From contig NZ_PNEO01000001.1 of NCBI RefSeq assembly GCF_002870125.1, positions 310,001-374,000 on the forward strand: a stretch of 64,000 nucleotides of DNA. The letters run 5' to 3'. The notes under the pieces were generated by a model. The model worked only from the letters and a program-made list of their open reading frames with translations. It made no database searches and was not told the DNA's origin. Each line of letters opens with the position of its first letter. The first letter of the stretch is position 1. Below, piece by piece: positions 52,380 to 61,856 of this stretch. The DNA is from Burkholderia sp. WAC0059. Lineage in GTDB: Bacteria > Pseudomonadota > Gammaproteobacteria > Burkholderiales > Burkholderiaceae. The translations under genes and the position numbers were made by a program.

Positions 52380-53450
52380 ATGACCTTCCCCCGTCGCCTG
52401 TTGTCCATGCTCTTCGCCGCCTGTGCCGCCGCATTGCCGCTCGCCGCCGGCGCGGCCTCCGAAACGGGAGCCGGCCCGGGCTCCGGCCCTGGCGACGCCG
52501 GTCCGGCCTACGGTCCCGAACTGCAGGGCTTCGCCTATCCGGCGCCCGTGCACCGGTTCTCGTTCGTCTCGCAGGGGCAGACGCTGCAGATGGCCTACCT
52601 CGACGTGCAGCCGGCCCATCCCAACGGGCAGGTCGCCGTGCTGCTGCACGGCAAGAACTTCTGCGCCGCGACCTGGGAAGGCACGATCGGCCAGCTCGAT
52701 GCGGCGGGCTACCGCGTGATCGCGCCCGACCAGATCGGCTTTTGCAAGTCGAGCAAGCCGGCCGCCTACCAGTTCAGCTTCCAGCAACTCGCGCGCAACA
52801 CGCATGCGCTGCTGGCCTCGCTCGGCATCGGGCACGAGACGCTGATCGGCCATTCGACGGGCGGCATGCTGGCGATCCGCTACGCGCTCATGTATCCGGA
52901 CGACACGCGGCGGCTCGTGCTCGTCAACCCGATCGGCCTCGAGGACTGGAAGGCGAAGGGCGTGCCTTCGCTCTCGGTCGACGACTGGTACGCGCGCGAA
53001 CTGAAGACGACGGCCGACAGCATTCGCCGCTACGAGCAGGCGACCTACTACGCGGGGCAATGGCGCGCCGATTACGAGCCGTGGGTGCAGATGCTGGCGG
53101 GCATGTATCGCGGGCCGGGGAAAAAGCAGGTGGCGTGGGACTCGGCGTTGCTCTACGACATGATCTACACGCAGCCCGTGGTCTACGAGCTTGGCCATCT
53201 GCAGATGCCGACGCTGCTGCTGATCGGCGATAAGGACACGACCGCGATCGGCAAGGACGCCGCGCCGCCGGCCGTGCGCGCGACGCTCGGCCATTATCCG
53301 GTGCTCGGGAAGGCCGCCGCGCAGGCGATTCCGCACGCGACGCTCGTGGAGTTTGCCGGACTCGGGCACGCGCCGCAGATGCAGGACCCGCGGGCATTCC
53401 ATGCGGCGTTGCTCAAATGGCTCGTGGCGACCCCGCCGCAGCCGCAGTAG
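52380..53450 (+). CDS. Exported alpha/beta hydrolase
   Basis: This is a 356-residue protein with an N-terminal signal peptide (LSMLFAACAAALPLAAGAAS). The alpha/beta hydrolase fold shows VAVLLHGKNFCAATW, the nucleophile elbow GHSTGG with Ser159, an acid in LLIGDKDTTAIG, and a C-terminal His in GLGHAPQMQ. It is probably a periplasmic or secreted esterase/peptidase-like enzyme. The substrate is unknown. It is not coupled to the neighbours; the next gene is on the other strand. Confidence 0.85.
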   Translation: MTFPRRLLSMLFAACAAALPLAAGAASETGAGPGSGPGDAGPAYGPELQGFAYPAPVHRFSFVSQGQTLQMAYLDVQPAHPNGQVAVLLHGKNFCAATWEGTIGQLDAAGYRVIAPDQIGFCKSSKPAAYQFSFQQLARNTHALLASLGIGHETLIGHSTGGMLAIRYALMYPDDTRRLVLVNPIGLEDWKAKGVPSLSVDDWYARELKTTADSIRRYEQATYYAGQWRADYEPWVQMLAGMYRGPGKKQVAWDSALLYDMIYTQPVVYELGHLQMPTLLLIGDKDTTAIGKDAAPPAVRATLGHYPVLGKAAAQAIPHATLVEFAGLGHAPQMQDPRAFHAALLKWLVATPPQPQ

Positions 53451-53502
53451 TAGCCGCAGTAGTACTGGCGGGGCAGGCGGCCGCCGCCGACGGCTTTCGG
53501 TC

Positions 53503-54495
53503 CTAAGCTTTCGCCAGCGCGTCGCGCACCTGGGCCGTGATCTCGAACGAGCGCAGCCGCGCCGCGTGATCGTAGATCTGCGCGGTGACCATCAACTCGT
53601 CGGCGCCGGTCTCGGCGATCAGCGCGGCGAGGCCGGCGTGCACGGTGTCGGGCGCGCCGATCACCGAGCACGACAGCGAATGCGCGACGCCGGCCAGCTC
53701 GAATTCGCCCGCTTCGATCTTGTCGACGGGCGGCGGGAGCTGGCCCGGCGTGCCGCGCCGCAGCGCCACGAACTGCTGCTGGAGCGAGGTGAAGAGGCGT
53801 TGCGCCTCGCCGTCGGTATCGGCCGCGAAGACGTTCACGCCGACCATCGCATAGGGTTTTTCGAGCGTGGCCGACGGGCGGAACTGCGTGCGGTAGGTCC
53901 GCAGCGCGGCCGCCAGCAGGTCGGGCGCGAAGTGCGACGCGAAGGCGAACGGCAGGCCGAGCATCGCCGCGAGCTGCGCGCTGAAGAGGCTCGAGCCGAG
54001 CAGCCAGAGCGGCACGTCGAGCCCGGCGCCGGGCACGGCGCGGATGCGCTGGCCGGCCGCCGGCTCGCCGAAGTAGCGTTGCAGCTCGACGACGTCGTCG
54101 GGAAACGAATCGGCGCTCGCCAGCAGGTCGCGGCGCAGCGCGCGGGCCGTCGTCTGGTCGGTGCCGGGCGCCCGGCCGAGACCGAGGTCGATGCGCCCCG
54201 GATAGAGCGAGGCCAGCGTGCCGAACTGCTCGGCGATGACGAGCGGCGCGTGGTTGGGCAGCATCACGCCGCCCGAGCCGACGCGGATCGTCTGCGTGCC
54301 GCCGGCCACGTAGCCGATCACGACGGACGTGGCCGCGCTCGCGATGCCGGGCATGTTGTGGTGCTCGGCGAGCCAGTAGCGCAGGTAGCCCAGGCGTTCG
54401 GCGTGGCGGGCGAGGTCGAGCGTGTTGCGCAGCGCGTCGCCCGCGTGGTGTCCGGCGGGGATCGGCGAGAGGTCGAGAACGGAAAACGGGATCAT
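53503..54495 (-). CDS. Luciferase-like (LLM class) flavin-dependent oxidoreductase
   Basis: This 330-residue enzyme has the bacterial luciferase-like TIM barrel. It starts [12 protein letters not shown], and [18 protein letters not shown] and [40 protein letters not shown] are the standard family marks. It would use reduced flavin and O2 to hydroxylate an unknown substrate. The start at 54495 gives the conserved N-terminus; a longer frame to 54657 has low-complexity sequence. It is transcribed toward the hydrolase gene. Confidence 0.88.
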   Translation of the reverse strand: MIPFSVLDLSPIPAGHHAGDALRNTLDLARHAERLGYLRYWLAEHHNMPGIASAATSVVIGYVAGGTQTIRVGSGGVMLPNHAPLVIAEQFGTLASLYPGRIDLGLGRAPGTDQTTARALRRDLLASADSFPDDVVELQRYFGEPAAGQRIRAVPGAGLDVPLWLLGSSLFSAQLAAMLGLPFAFASHFAPDLLAAALRTYRTQFRPSATLEKPYAMVGVNVFAADTDGEAQRLFTSLQQQFVALRRGTPGQLPPPVDKIEAGEFELAGVAHSLSCSVIGAPDTVHAGLAALIAETGADELMVTAQIYDHAARLRSFEITAQVRDALAKA

Positions 54496-55354
54496 GAGGC
54501 TTCGGGGTTCGTGTTGCCGGGAGGAGGGGCCGCCGGCGGCGGCGCGACCGGGAGCAGGCCATTGTGCCAAACGCCTTTCATTCCTGCTGGCGCCCCTGCC
54601 GGAGGCCCTGCGCCCGGCGCGGGTATGGCATGTGGACGGGATTGCGCGGCCGCGCACGAAACGCCGTTAATCGACGGCGAGGGCGCCATGAAGCGCAACG
54701 TGAAGCGCGGCGGAGAAAAAGGCAATGAAGCGGCGATTGAGAACAATTGCTTTTCCGCTTTCTTGCTGTTTCATTTCGATTCCCGGGAAATTCGCGACGG
54801 ATTGTTCCGGTGATGCAATAAGCCCTGTATTCAAGCCATTTCTCGGGGATTTTTTGCGGGCTTGCCAGGCAGCGCGCGACGGGTACTGCTACAATTTTTC
54901 GCTCGCGCCGCATCGCCGATTCGCCGTAGCGGCGGCTCGGGCGCCGGCCTTGTCGAGACGAAGGTTGGGCGGAAGTCGGGCCGAAGCGGCGGCCGTATGC
55001 CGGCACCGTATTCGACGCGAATTGAGTTTGACGATTTATCGGGCTACCTCGCAAAAGGTTGCATGAAGGTCGCATGGAAAGGCGACGTTCGCGCCCGCCG
55101 GTTTGCGGGTCGATTGCGTGGGGCTATAGACGATTTTCCCGGCGGTTCCAGACGATCTAAATGTTACAAGAAGTTACTGCACTGTCGTTGCGGGTCGCGG
55201 GACGGCTCGACGGCATCGGTCCGCATGACCGGGGCGGTCGCGCCGTTCGTGTCGCCGCCGGCCGGAATCGGGAAGGCGGGCGGGCGGCCCGACCGGGCGA
55301 CGTGAGCGGGCACGCGCGCCGGTCTTCCCGTCGTTTCACGCGGCGCGGTGCGGC
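54496..55354. other. Large intergenic region upstream of the hpn operon
   Basis: This 859-base region separates divergent genes. Its middle (about 54700-55100) is AT-richer. A TACAAT-like -10 at 54890-54895 is present, but no properly spaced -35 was seen. The open frames here (for example 54725-55066) have no recognisable motif. It may hold a long leader or regulatory region for the hopanoid operon. Confidence 0.4.
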
Positions 55355-56587
55355 ATGATGGGGGCGCTGGTGCCGACGCTTCACTGGGCGGCGATCGCGC
55401 TGTGCTGGGCAGCGACGCTCTACGCGGCGCTCGCGGCCGTGACGATGCCGTCGCTCGGTTCCGCCGCGCGCGTGCGCCGGGCGGCGCGCGAGGCGCAGGC
55501 CGGCGCGCCGGCGCCGGTCAGCGTGCTCAAGCCGCTGTGCGGTGCCGAGCCGCGTCTCTACGAGAATCTCGCGACGTTCTGCGAGCAGTCGCACCCGCGT
55601 TTCCAGTTGCTGTTCGGCGTGTCGTCGTCGGCCGATCCGGCCATCGCGGTCGTGCGCCGGCTGCAGGCCGCGTATCCGCAGCGCGACATCGAGCTGGTCG
55701 TGGACGCGCGCGTCTACGGCAGCAACCTGAAGGTCAGTAACCTGATCAACCTGGCGGCGCGCGCGCGGCACGACCTGCTCGTGATCGCCGACAGCGACAT
55801 CGCGGTCGAGCCCGACTATCTCTCGATCGTGACGGCGCCGCTCGCCGACTCGCGGACGGGCGTCGTGACCTGCCTTTACCGGGCGCGCAGCATCGGCGGT
55901 TTCTGGCCGCGCGTCGGCGCGCTCTTCATCAACGAATGGTTCGCGCCGTCGGTGCGCGTCGCGCACACGGCCGGTTCGCGGGCGTTCGGCTTCGGCTCGA
56001 CGCTGGCGTTGCGCCGCGCGACGCTCGAGCGGATCGGCGGTTTCGCGGCGCTCAAGGACTGTCTCGCCGACGACTACGTGCTGGCCCAGTACGCGCGCGA
56101 GCACGGCTTCGCGACGGTGCTCGCGCCGCTGCTCGTCGACACCGACGTGATCGAGCCGACCTTCCGCACGCTCTGGCTGCGCGAGACGCGCTGGCTGCGC
56201 ACCATCCGCTCGGTGAATCCGGCCGGATTCGCCTCGCTTTTCATCACGTTTCCCACGCCATGGCTCGCGGCCGGCATCGCGCTCGCCGTGGCGGCCGGTG
56301 CGGTTCCGGGCGGCCACGGGAGCGCCCCCGCGGTCTGGTTACCTGCGGCGAGCGCGGTTGGCGGTATCATTGCACGGATTTTGTTGCATGCCCGCAGCGG
56401 TTTCGGCTGCCGCGCGTTCTGGCGCGACTTGCCGCTCGTGCCGCTGCGCGACGCCTTGCTGGCGCTTCAGTGGCTGGCGGCGGCGTTCGGCTCGCACGTG
56501 GTGTGGCGCGGCGCGCGCGTGCCGGTGGCCAATCCGTCCGGCGTGACGGCGCGCCGCCCGGCCGTCGAGGCGTCCGACGGGCGCTGA
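55355..56587 (+). CDS. hpnI: Hopanoid biosynthesis glycosyltransferase HpnI
   Basis: This 410-residue membrane-associated GT21-like enzyme resembles ceramide glucosyltransferase. It has VSVLKPLCGAEPRLYENLATFCEQSHP, the metal-binding ADSDIAV, the GFGSTLALRR and DDYVLAQ regions and a QxxRW-like WLRETRWLR, followed by C-terminal membrane segments. In hopanoid producers it adds GlcNAc to bacteriohopanetetrol. It starts the hpnIJKL cluster and is separated from hpnJ by about 80 bases. Confidence 0.9.
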   Translation: MMGALVPTLHWAAIALCWAATLYAALAAVTMPSLGSAARVRRAAREAQAGAPAPVSVLKPLCGAEPRLYENLATFCEQSHPRFQLLFGVSSSADPAIAVVRRLQAAYPQRDIELVVDARVYGSNLKVSNLINLAARARHDLLVIADSDIAVEPDYLSIVTAPLADSRTGVVTCLYRARSIGGFWPRVGALFINEWFAPSVRVAHTAGSRAFGFGSTLALRRATLERIGGFAALKDCLADDYVLAQYAREHGFATVLAPLLVDTDVIEPTFRTLWLRETRWLRTIRSVNPAGFASLFITFPTPWLAAGIALAVAAGAVPGGHGSAPAVWLPAASAVGGIIARILLHARSGFGCRAFWRDLPLVPLRDALLALQWLAAAFGSHVVWRGARVPVANPSGVTARRPAVEASDGR

Positions 56588-56665
56588 CCGGATCGGAACG
56601 CGCGGGCGGTTCGATTCACCCTATTCCTACACGATACGACTCAGACCCAGGTTGCCGGAGTGTTC

Positions 56666-58087
56666 ATGAAAACGCTGTTTTTGCAGGCCCCTTCCTATGA
56701 CGGCTTCGACGGTGGCGCCGGTTCGCGCTACCAGGCGAAGCGCGAGATCCGCTCGTTCTGGTATCCGACCTGGCTCGCCCAGCCGGCCGCGCTGGTGCCG
56801 GACAGCCGTGTGCTCGACGCGCCGGCCGATGGCCTCTCGGTCGAGGAAACGCTCGCGATCTGCAAGGACTACGATCTCGTCGTCATTCACACGAGCACGC
56901 CGTCGTTCCCGACCGACGCGATGTTCGCGCAGGACATCAAGAAGACGAAGCCCTCGACGCTCATCGGCATGGTCGGCGCGAAGGTCGCCGTCGATCCGGT
57001 CAACTCGCTGCTCGCGAGCGACGCGATCGACTTCGTCTGCCGCGAGGAATTCGACTACACCTGCCGCGAGATCGCCGAGGGCAAGCCGTTCGCCGAGGTC
57101 CTCGGGATCAACTACCGCGCGAAGGACGGCTCGATCGAAACCACCGGGCCGCGCCCGATGATCGAGAACATGGACGAGCTGCCGTTCGTCGCGCCCGTCT
57201 ACAAGCGCGACCTCAAGATCGGCAACTACTTCATCGGTTATCTGAACTACCCGTACGTGTCGATCTACACGGGCCGCGGCTGCAAATCGCGCTGCACGTT
57301 CTGCCTGTGGCCGCAGACGGTCGGCGGCCATCGCTACCGCGTGCGCTCGGTCGAGAACGTGATCGAGGAAGTGAAGTGGATCCAGCAGAACATGCCCGAA
57401 GTGAAGGAGATCATGTTCGACGACGACACGTTCACCGACGACGCGCCGCGCGCCGAGGAGATCGCGCGCGGCCTCGGCAAGCTCGGCGTCACGTGGTCCT
57501 GCAACGCGAAGGCGAACGTGCCGTACTCGACGCTGAAGATCATGAAGGAAAACGGCCTGCGCCTCCTGCTCGTCGGCTACGAGTCGGGCGACGACCAGAT
57601 TCTCGTGAACATCAAGAAGGGGCTGCGCACCGACTTCGCGCGCCGCTTCAACGCGGACTGCAAGAAGCTCGGCATCAAGATCCACGGCACCTTCATCCTG
57701 GGCCTGCCCGGCGAGACCGAGGAAACCATCCGCAAGACGATCGAGTACGCGAAGGAAATCAACCCGCACACGATCCAGGTGTCGCTGGCCGCGCCGTATC
57801 CGGGCACGTTCCTCTACGACCAGGCGGTCGAGAACGGCTGGCTCGAGGAGAACAAGACCGTCAACCTCGTGAGCAAGGAAGGCGTGCAACTGGCCGCGAT
57901 CGGCTACGACCACCTCTCGCGCGAGCAGATCTATCACCACCTCGAGAAGTTCTATCGCGAGTTCTATTTCCGGCCCTCGAAGATCTGGGAAATCCTGAGC
58001 GAGATGCTGACGAGCTGGGAGATGATGAAGCGGCGTCTGCGCGAAGGCGTGGAGTTCTTCCGCTTCCTGCGGGCGCATGAGGCGTGA
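56666..58087 (+). CDS. hpnJ: Hopanoid radical SAM protein HpnJ
   Basis: This is a 473-residue B12-binding-type radical SAM protein. The N-terminal cobalamin-like domain precedes the cluster motif C206-KSR-C210-TF-C213, which binds the [4Fe-4S] used to cleave SAM. SCNAKANVPYS, LLVGYESGDDQILVNIKKG and FILGLPGETEETIRKTI are conserved SAM-family stretches. In Burkholderia cenocepacia it rearranges the glucosaminyl group to the cyclitol ether. I prefer the ATG at 56666 (CGGAG 6 bases upstream) over GTG 56660. Its stop overlaps hpnK. Confidence 0.92.
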   Translation: MKTLFLQAPSYDGFDGGAGSRYQAKREIRSFWYPTWLAQPAALVPDSRVLDAPADGLSVEETLAICKDYDLVVIHTSTPSFPTDAMFAQDIKKTKPSTLIGMVGAKVAVDPVNSLLASDAIDFVCREEFDYTCREIAEGKPFAEVLGINYRAKDGSIETTGPRPMIENMDELPFVAPVYKRDLKIGNYFIGYLNYPYVSIYTGRGCKSRCTFCLWPQTVGGHRYRVRSVENVIEEVKWIQQNMPEVKEIMFDDDTFTDDAPRAEEIARGLGKLGVTWSCNAKANVPYSTLKIMKENGLRLLLVGYESGDDQILVNIKKGLRTDFARRFNADCKKLGIKIHGTFILGLPGETEETIRKTIEYAKEINPHTIQVSLAAPYPGTFLYDQAVENGWLEENKTVNLVSKEGVQLAAIGYDHLSREQIYHHLEKFYREFYFRPSKIWEILSEMLTSWEMMKRRLREGVEFFRFLRAHEA

Positions 58088-58944
58088 TGGTCGGGCCGGC
58101 CCGCGCGCGACCCAGACTCATCGTCACGGCTGACGACTTCGGGCTGCACGGGCGTGTCAACGCGGCGGTCGAGGAGGCGCACCGGCACGGCGTGCTGACC
58201 GCCGCGAGCCTCATGGTGGGCGAGCCGGCCGCGCGCGACGCGGTCGAGCGCGCGCGGCGCCTGCCGACGCTGCGCGTCGGCCTGCATCTCGTCCTCGCGG
58301 ACGGCGCGGCCGTCCTGCCGCGCGAGGCGATTCCCGCGCTCGTCGATGCTCGCGGCCGCTTCGGCGACGACATGGTGCGCGACGGCTTCCGCTTCTTTTT
58401 TCTTCCCCACGTGCGCGCACAGCTCGCGAAAGAGATTCGCGCGCAGTTCGACGCATTCGCCGCGACCGGGCTGCCGCTCGATCACGTCAACACGCACAAG
58501 CATTTCCATCTGCACCCGACCGTGCTCGGGCTGATCCTCGAGATCGGCCGCGACTACGGGCTGCGCGCCATGCGCCTGCCCTGCGAGGCGAGCGCGCCGG
58601 CCTGGCTGCGCCCGTGGATCGGGCTCGTGCGCGCACGGCTGCGCCGCGCCGGCGTCGCGCACAACGACTACGTGGTCGGCATCGAGCACACGGGCGCGAT
58701 GGACGAATCCGTACTGCTCGACGCGCTGGCGCGCCTGCCGTCGGGCGTCGGCGAGATCTATTGTCATCCGGCCATGGCCGGCGCGCCGGGCGAAGGGCCG
58801 CTCACGCCGGCGATGCACGCCTATCGTCATGCGGACGAGCTGGCCGCGTTGCTCTCGCCGCGCGTGCGGGCCGCCATGGAGGCGGCCGGCGCCGTGCGCG
58901 GCGGCTTCGCCGACGTGTTCGGGGCGGCCGCGCTGCCGTCATGA
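58084..58944 (+). CDS. hpnK: Hopanoid deacetylase HpnK (YdjC/ChbG family)
   Basis: This 286-residue carbohydrate deacetylase contains LIVTADDFGLHGRVNAAVEEAH (catalytic Asp/metal ligand), FDHVNTHKHFHLHP-type histidines and GEIYCHPAM. It removes the N-acetyl group from the hopanoid side chain made by HpnI. The gene starts with GTG 58084 or the adjacent ATG 58087, overlapping the hpnJ stop, and ends by overlapping the hpnL ATG (ATGA), so these genes are tightly coupled. Confidence 0.9.
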   Translation: MMVGPARARPRLIVTADDFGLHGRVNAAVEEAHRHGVLTAASLMVGEPAARDAVERARRLPTLRVGLHLVLADGAAVLPREAIPALVDARGRFGDDMVRDGFRFFFLPHVRAQLAKEIRAQFDAFAATGLPLDHVNTHKHFHLHPTVLGLILEIGRDYGLRAMRLPCEASAPAWLRPWIGLVRARLRRAGVAHNDYVVGIEHTGAMDESVLLDALARLPSGVGEIYCHPAMAGAPGEGPLTPAMHAYRHADELAALLSPRVRAAMEAAGAVRGGFADVFGAAALPS

Positions 58945-60050
58945 GGCGGCTTCTCAAGTGGGCCGGCCTGCCCGTCGGCATCGCGATCCTGATCGTCGTC
59001 GTGCTGCACGACGGCGCGGCCGACGTCCTGCACATCCTCGGCCATGCGGGCCCGGCGCTGCTCTGGCTCGTACCGTTCCATGCGCTGCCGCTGCTGCTCG
59101 ACGCGCAGGCGTGGCGGTTGCTGCTCGACGGCGGCGCGCCGCTCGGTTTCCTCTGGTGGAGCGCGACCGTGCGCGAGGCCGTGAGCCGGCTGCTGCCGGC
59201 CGCGGGCATCGGCGGCGAGATCGTCGGCATCCGGTTCGCGTGCTGGAAGATGCCCGAGCCGAGCCGCGTCAGCGCGTCGGTCATCATCGAGGTAATGGTG
59301 ACGATCGCCGTGCAGTACGCGTTTTCGGCGCTCGGGCTCGTGCTGATTCTGGTCTCGACGCATCACCCGGACGCGCTGCGCACGATCGGCCTCTCGCTGC
59401 TGCTCTCGCTGCCGCTGCCCGTGATCGCCGTCGTGCTGCTGCGTCGCGGCGGCATTTTCCGGGCCATCGAGCGCTGGGCCTCGCATCTGCTCGGCGATGC
59501 GCATCCAGTGCTCGCCGGCGTCGACGGCGCCCAGCTCGATGCCGATATCGACGCGCTGCTGCGTCGCGGCGGCCTGCTGCTGCGCGCGTTTCTCTGGCAG
59601 CTCGCCGGCTACGTGCTGGGCGCATTCGAAACCTGGTGGGCGCTGCGAGTGCTCGGTTTCCCGGTTTCGGTCGGCGGCGCGCTCGCCATCGAGGCGCTGA
59701 CCCAGGCCGTGCGCCACGCCGCCTTCATGGTGCCGGCGGGACTCGGCGTCCAGGAGGCGGCCGTCGTCATGCTTGCGCAGATTTTCGGCGTGGATCGCGA
59801 GACGGCGCTCTCGCTCGCGCTCGTCAAGCGCATGCGCGAGGTCGTGTTCGGCTGTCTCGCGCTCGTGTCGTGGCAGGTCGCGGAACTCGTGCGCGGCCGC
59901 CGCCGCGCGGCGCGCCAGACGCCGGCGCTCGTGCCTTCCGTCGTGCCGCTCGCGGGTCAGCCCGCGCCGGCGGCGGTTCCGGCGGCGGTTCCGTCCGCAA
60001 GCGCCGCGCGCGCGGCGAGGAGCGCGGACGAGCGCAGGGACGCCGGCTAA
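58941..60050 (+). CDS. hpnL: Hopanoid-associated membrane protein HpnL
   Basis: This is a 369-residue integral membrane protein of the LPG synthase TM / UPF0104 type. It begins MRRLLKWAGLPVGIAILIVVVL and contains REAVSRLLPAAGIGGEIVGIRF and RHAAFMVPAGLGVQEAAVVMLAQ, hallmarks of that family. It is the fourth gene of the cluster and may flip or move hopanoids between leaflets. The C-terminal 40 residues are Ala/Pro/Arg-rich. Its ATG overlaps the hpnK stop. Confidence 0.88.
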   Translation: MRRLLKWAGLPVGIAILIVVVLHDGAADVLHILGHAGPALLWLVPFHALPLLLDAQAWRLLLDGGAPLGFLWWSATVREAVSRLLPAAGIGGEIVGIRFACWKMPEPSRVSASVIIEVMVTIAVQYAFSALGLVLILVSTHHPDALRTIGLSLLLSLPLPVIAVVLLRRGGIFRAIERWASHLLGDAHPVLAGVDGAQLDADIDALLRRGGLLLRAFLWQLAGYVLGAFETWWALRVLGFPVSVGGALAIEALTQAVRHAAFMVPAGLGVQEAAVVMLAQIFGVDRETALSLALVKRMREVVFGCLALVSWQVAELVRGRRRAARQTPALVPSVVPLAGQPAPAAVPAAVPSASAARAARSADERRDAG

Positions 60051-60265
60051 TTTCGTCGACTCGCGGTTTCGGCGCGGGGCGGTTATGCTGTGCCGAAGGC
60101 CGGCGCGTGCTCAGGCGCGTCGGCCGCCCCCGGTTCGCCGGACTTCCGCACGAGGCCAGCCGTTTCCGTTCGCCCGGCTGTCCAATGCCGGCCGGACCGG
60201 GCCTTGCGCGCTCGCCATGGGCGGCGGACATCGATCAGGGCCACGACCAACCGGGCGTTTCCATC

Positions 60266-60733
60266 GTGCAGACACTCAGGGATCTGTTCAACGCGATCAA
60301 GCCCAGCGCGCTGCTGCTGCGCGGCCTCACGCCCGGCGTTTCGACGCTCGACCAGGTGCGCCGCCAGATGGGCAAGCCCGAAACGGAGCGCGCGTTCGAC
60401 GACGGCTCGCGGCGCCTCGAATATCCGCGCGGTCCCGCGGGCCTCGACACCTTCATGGTCGACATTGATTCCGACGGGCGGCTCGTCTCGATCGCGCAGG
60501 TGCTGACCGCCGAAAACTTCGCGAAAATCCGGCCGGGCATGAGCACGGACGAGGTGCGTCAACTGCTCGGCAAGCCGGGCGAGGTGGCCGCCTATCGGCT
60601 CAAGCCGCAGACCGTGTGGAGCTGGAAATGGCGCGAGGGCGGCGTGATCGCGGAAGCGTTGTTCAACGTGCACTTCGGGCCCGACGGCCGGGTCGAGACA
60701 ACCTCGCGCTCGGACCTGCCGCGCGGGCATTGA
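60266..60733 (+). CDS. BamE/SmpA-OmlA-like domain protein
   Basis: This is a 155-residue protein with two SmpA/OmlA-like units: GLTPGVSTLDQVRRQMGKPETERAFDDGSRRLEYPR, and IRPGMSTDEVRQLLGKPGEVAAYRLKPQTVWSWKWREGG. The core GxSxxxVRxxxGxP pattern is that of BamE. It has no lipobox in this frame and its start is uncertain: GTG 60266 fits the domain, but the frame is open from ATG 60185. It follows hpnL by about 215 bases and is probably outside that operon. Confidence 0.65.
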   Translation: MQTLRDLFNAIKPSALLLRGLTPGVSTLDQVRRQMGKPETERAFDDGSRRLEYPRGPAGLDTFMVDIDSDGRLVSIAQVLTAENFAKIRPGMSTDEVRQLLGKPGEVAAYRLKPQTVWSWKWREGGVIAEALFNVHFGPDGRVETTSRSDLPRGH

Positions 60734-60779
60734 GCGGCGAGGCGCCGTCCTTTACTTTTCGTCGGGAGAAGCGACTCTG

Positions 60780-61769
60780 GTGATCCATCCGCGACGTTCC
60801 AACCGAATCGGACTCGTGCTCGGCGGCGGCGCCGCGCGCGGCTGGGCGCACATCGGCGTGATCCGCGCGCTGCACGAGGCGGGCATCCGGCCGGACGTGG
60901 TGTGCGGCACGTCGATCGGCGCGCTGATCGGCGCCGTCTATGCGAACGGCGACCTCGACTGGCTTGAGGATTGGGCCGGCCGGCTGACCTGGCAAACCGT
61001 GGTGCGGCTGCTCGACCTGCGCTTCTCGGGCGGCCTGCTCGGCGGGCGCAAGGTGATCGAGCTGTTCGAGCGGCAGTTCAACGGGCGGGAGATTCGCGAG
61101 CTGGGCCTGCCGTTCGCGGCCGTGGCCACCGAGCTCGATACGGGCCGCGAGGTCTGGCTCCAGGAGGGCAGCGTCGTGGACGCGGTGCGTGCGTCGATCG
61201 CGATTCCGGGGCTCTTCACGCCGGTCTGGCGCGACGGCGTCTGGCTCGTCGACGGCGGCCTCTGCAATCCGGTGCCCGTCTCGGCCGCGCGCGCGATGCG
61301 CGCGGACTGCGTGATCGCGGTCGACCTCAATCACGACATCCTGAACGGCCGCGATCTCGGCGGCGCCATCGACACGATGCCGCGCGAGGTCGCGCCCGGC
61401 GCCGAGCCGGAGCGTCCGGAAGCGGCGCCGGGCGAGTCGGCCGTCGCGCCGGCAGCCGCGCGCCGCAACGGGCACTTCTTCTCGCGCTGGCTGCAGCCGG
61501 ACGCGTCCGGCGCCGACGTGCGGGTCGCGCCGCCGCCGAGCGCGCGCGCGCCCTCGCTGCTCAATTCGGTCGCCCAGAGCATCGACATCATGCAGGTCCG
61601 TATTACGCGCAGCCGCCTCGCCGGCGAACCCGCCGACGTGCTGGTGCAGCCGCGTCTGGGCGGCATGGGCATCTTCGACTTTCACCGCGCCGCGCCGGCC
61701 ATTGCGGAAGGGCGCGCGGCCGTGCAGTACATGTTGCCGGCCATTCGCGAGCAGCTAGGCATCGGATAG
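60780..61769 (+). CDS. Patatin-like phospholipase family protein (RssA-like)
   Basis: This is a 329-residue protein with the patatin catalytic features: oxyanion GGGAARGWAHIG, nucleophile elbow GTSIGALIG (Ser in GxSxG), and the DGG aspartate in WLVDGGLCNPVPV. Family members hydrolyse lipids. An Ala/Pro-rich insert of about 60 residues (410-bp region near 61400-61550) splits the C-terminal half. Start at GTG 60780. It lies 47 bases after the BamE-like gene in the same direction and may form a short operon with it. Confidence 0.85.
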   Translation: MIHPRRSNRIGLVLGGGAARGWAHIGVIRALHEAGIRPDVVCGTSIGALIGAVYANGDLDWLEDWAGRLTWQTVVRLLDLRFSGGLLGGRKVIELFERQFNGREIRELGLPFAAVATELDTGREVWLQEGSVVDAVRASIAIPGLFTPVWRDGVWLVDGGLCNPVPVSAARAMRADCVIAVDLNHDILNGRDLGGAIDTMPREVAPGAEPERPEAAPGESAVAPAAARRNGHFFSRWLQPDASGADVRVAPPPSARAPSLLNSVAQSIDIMQVRITRSRLAGEPADVLVQPRLGGMGIFDFHRAAPAIAEGRAAVQYMLPAIREQLGIG

Positions 61770-61856
61770 CGGCCGGGCCGGGCGGAATGCGCAGACGATG
61801 AGATCGAACTGACGATTTTCGGAGCGGCAGGCAGAGCGGATACGGGACCGACGACG

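Noticed and set aside
54725..55066. 113-residue open frame upstream of hpnI
   Set aside because: It is poor in conserved motifs, has mixed composition and lies in an AT-rich intergenic region. I saw no reason to call it a gene.
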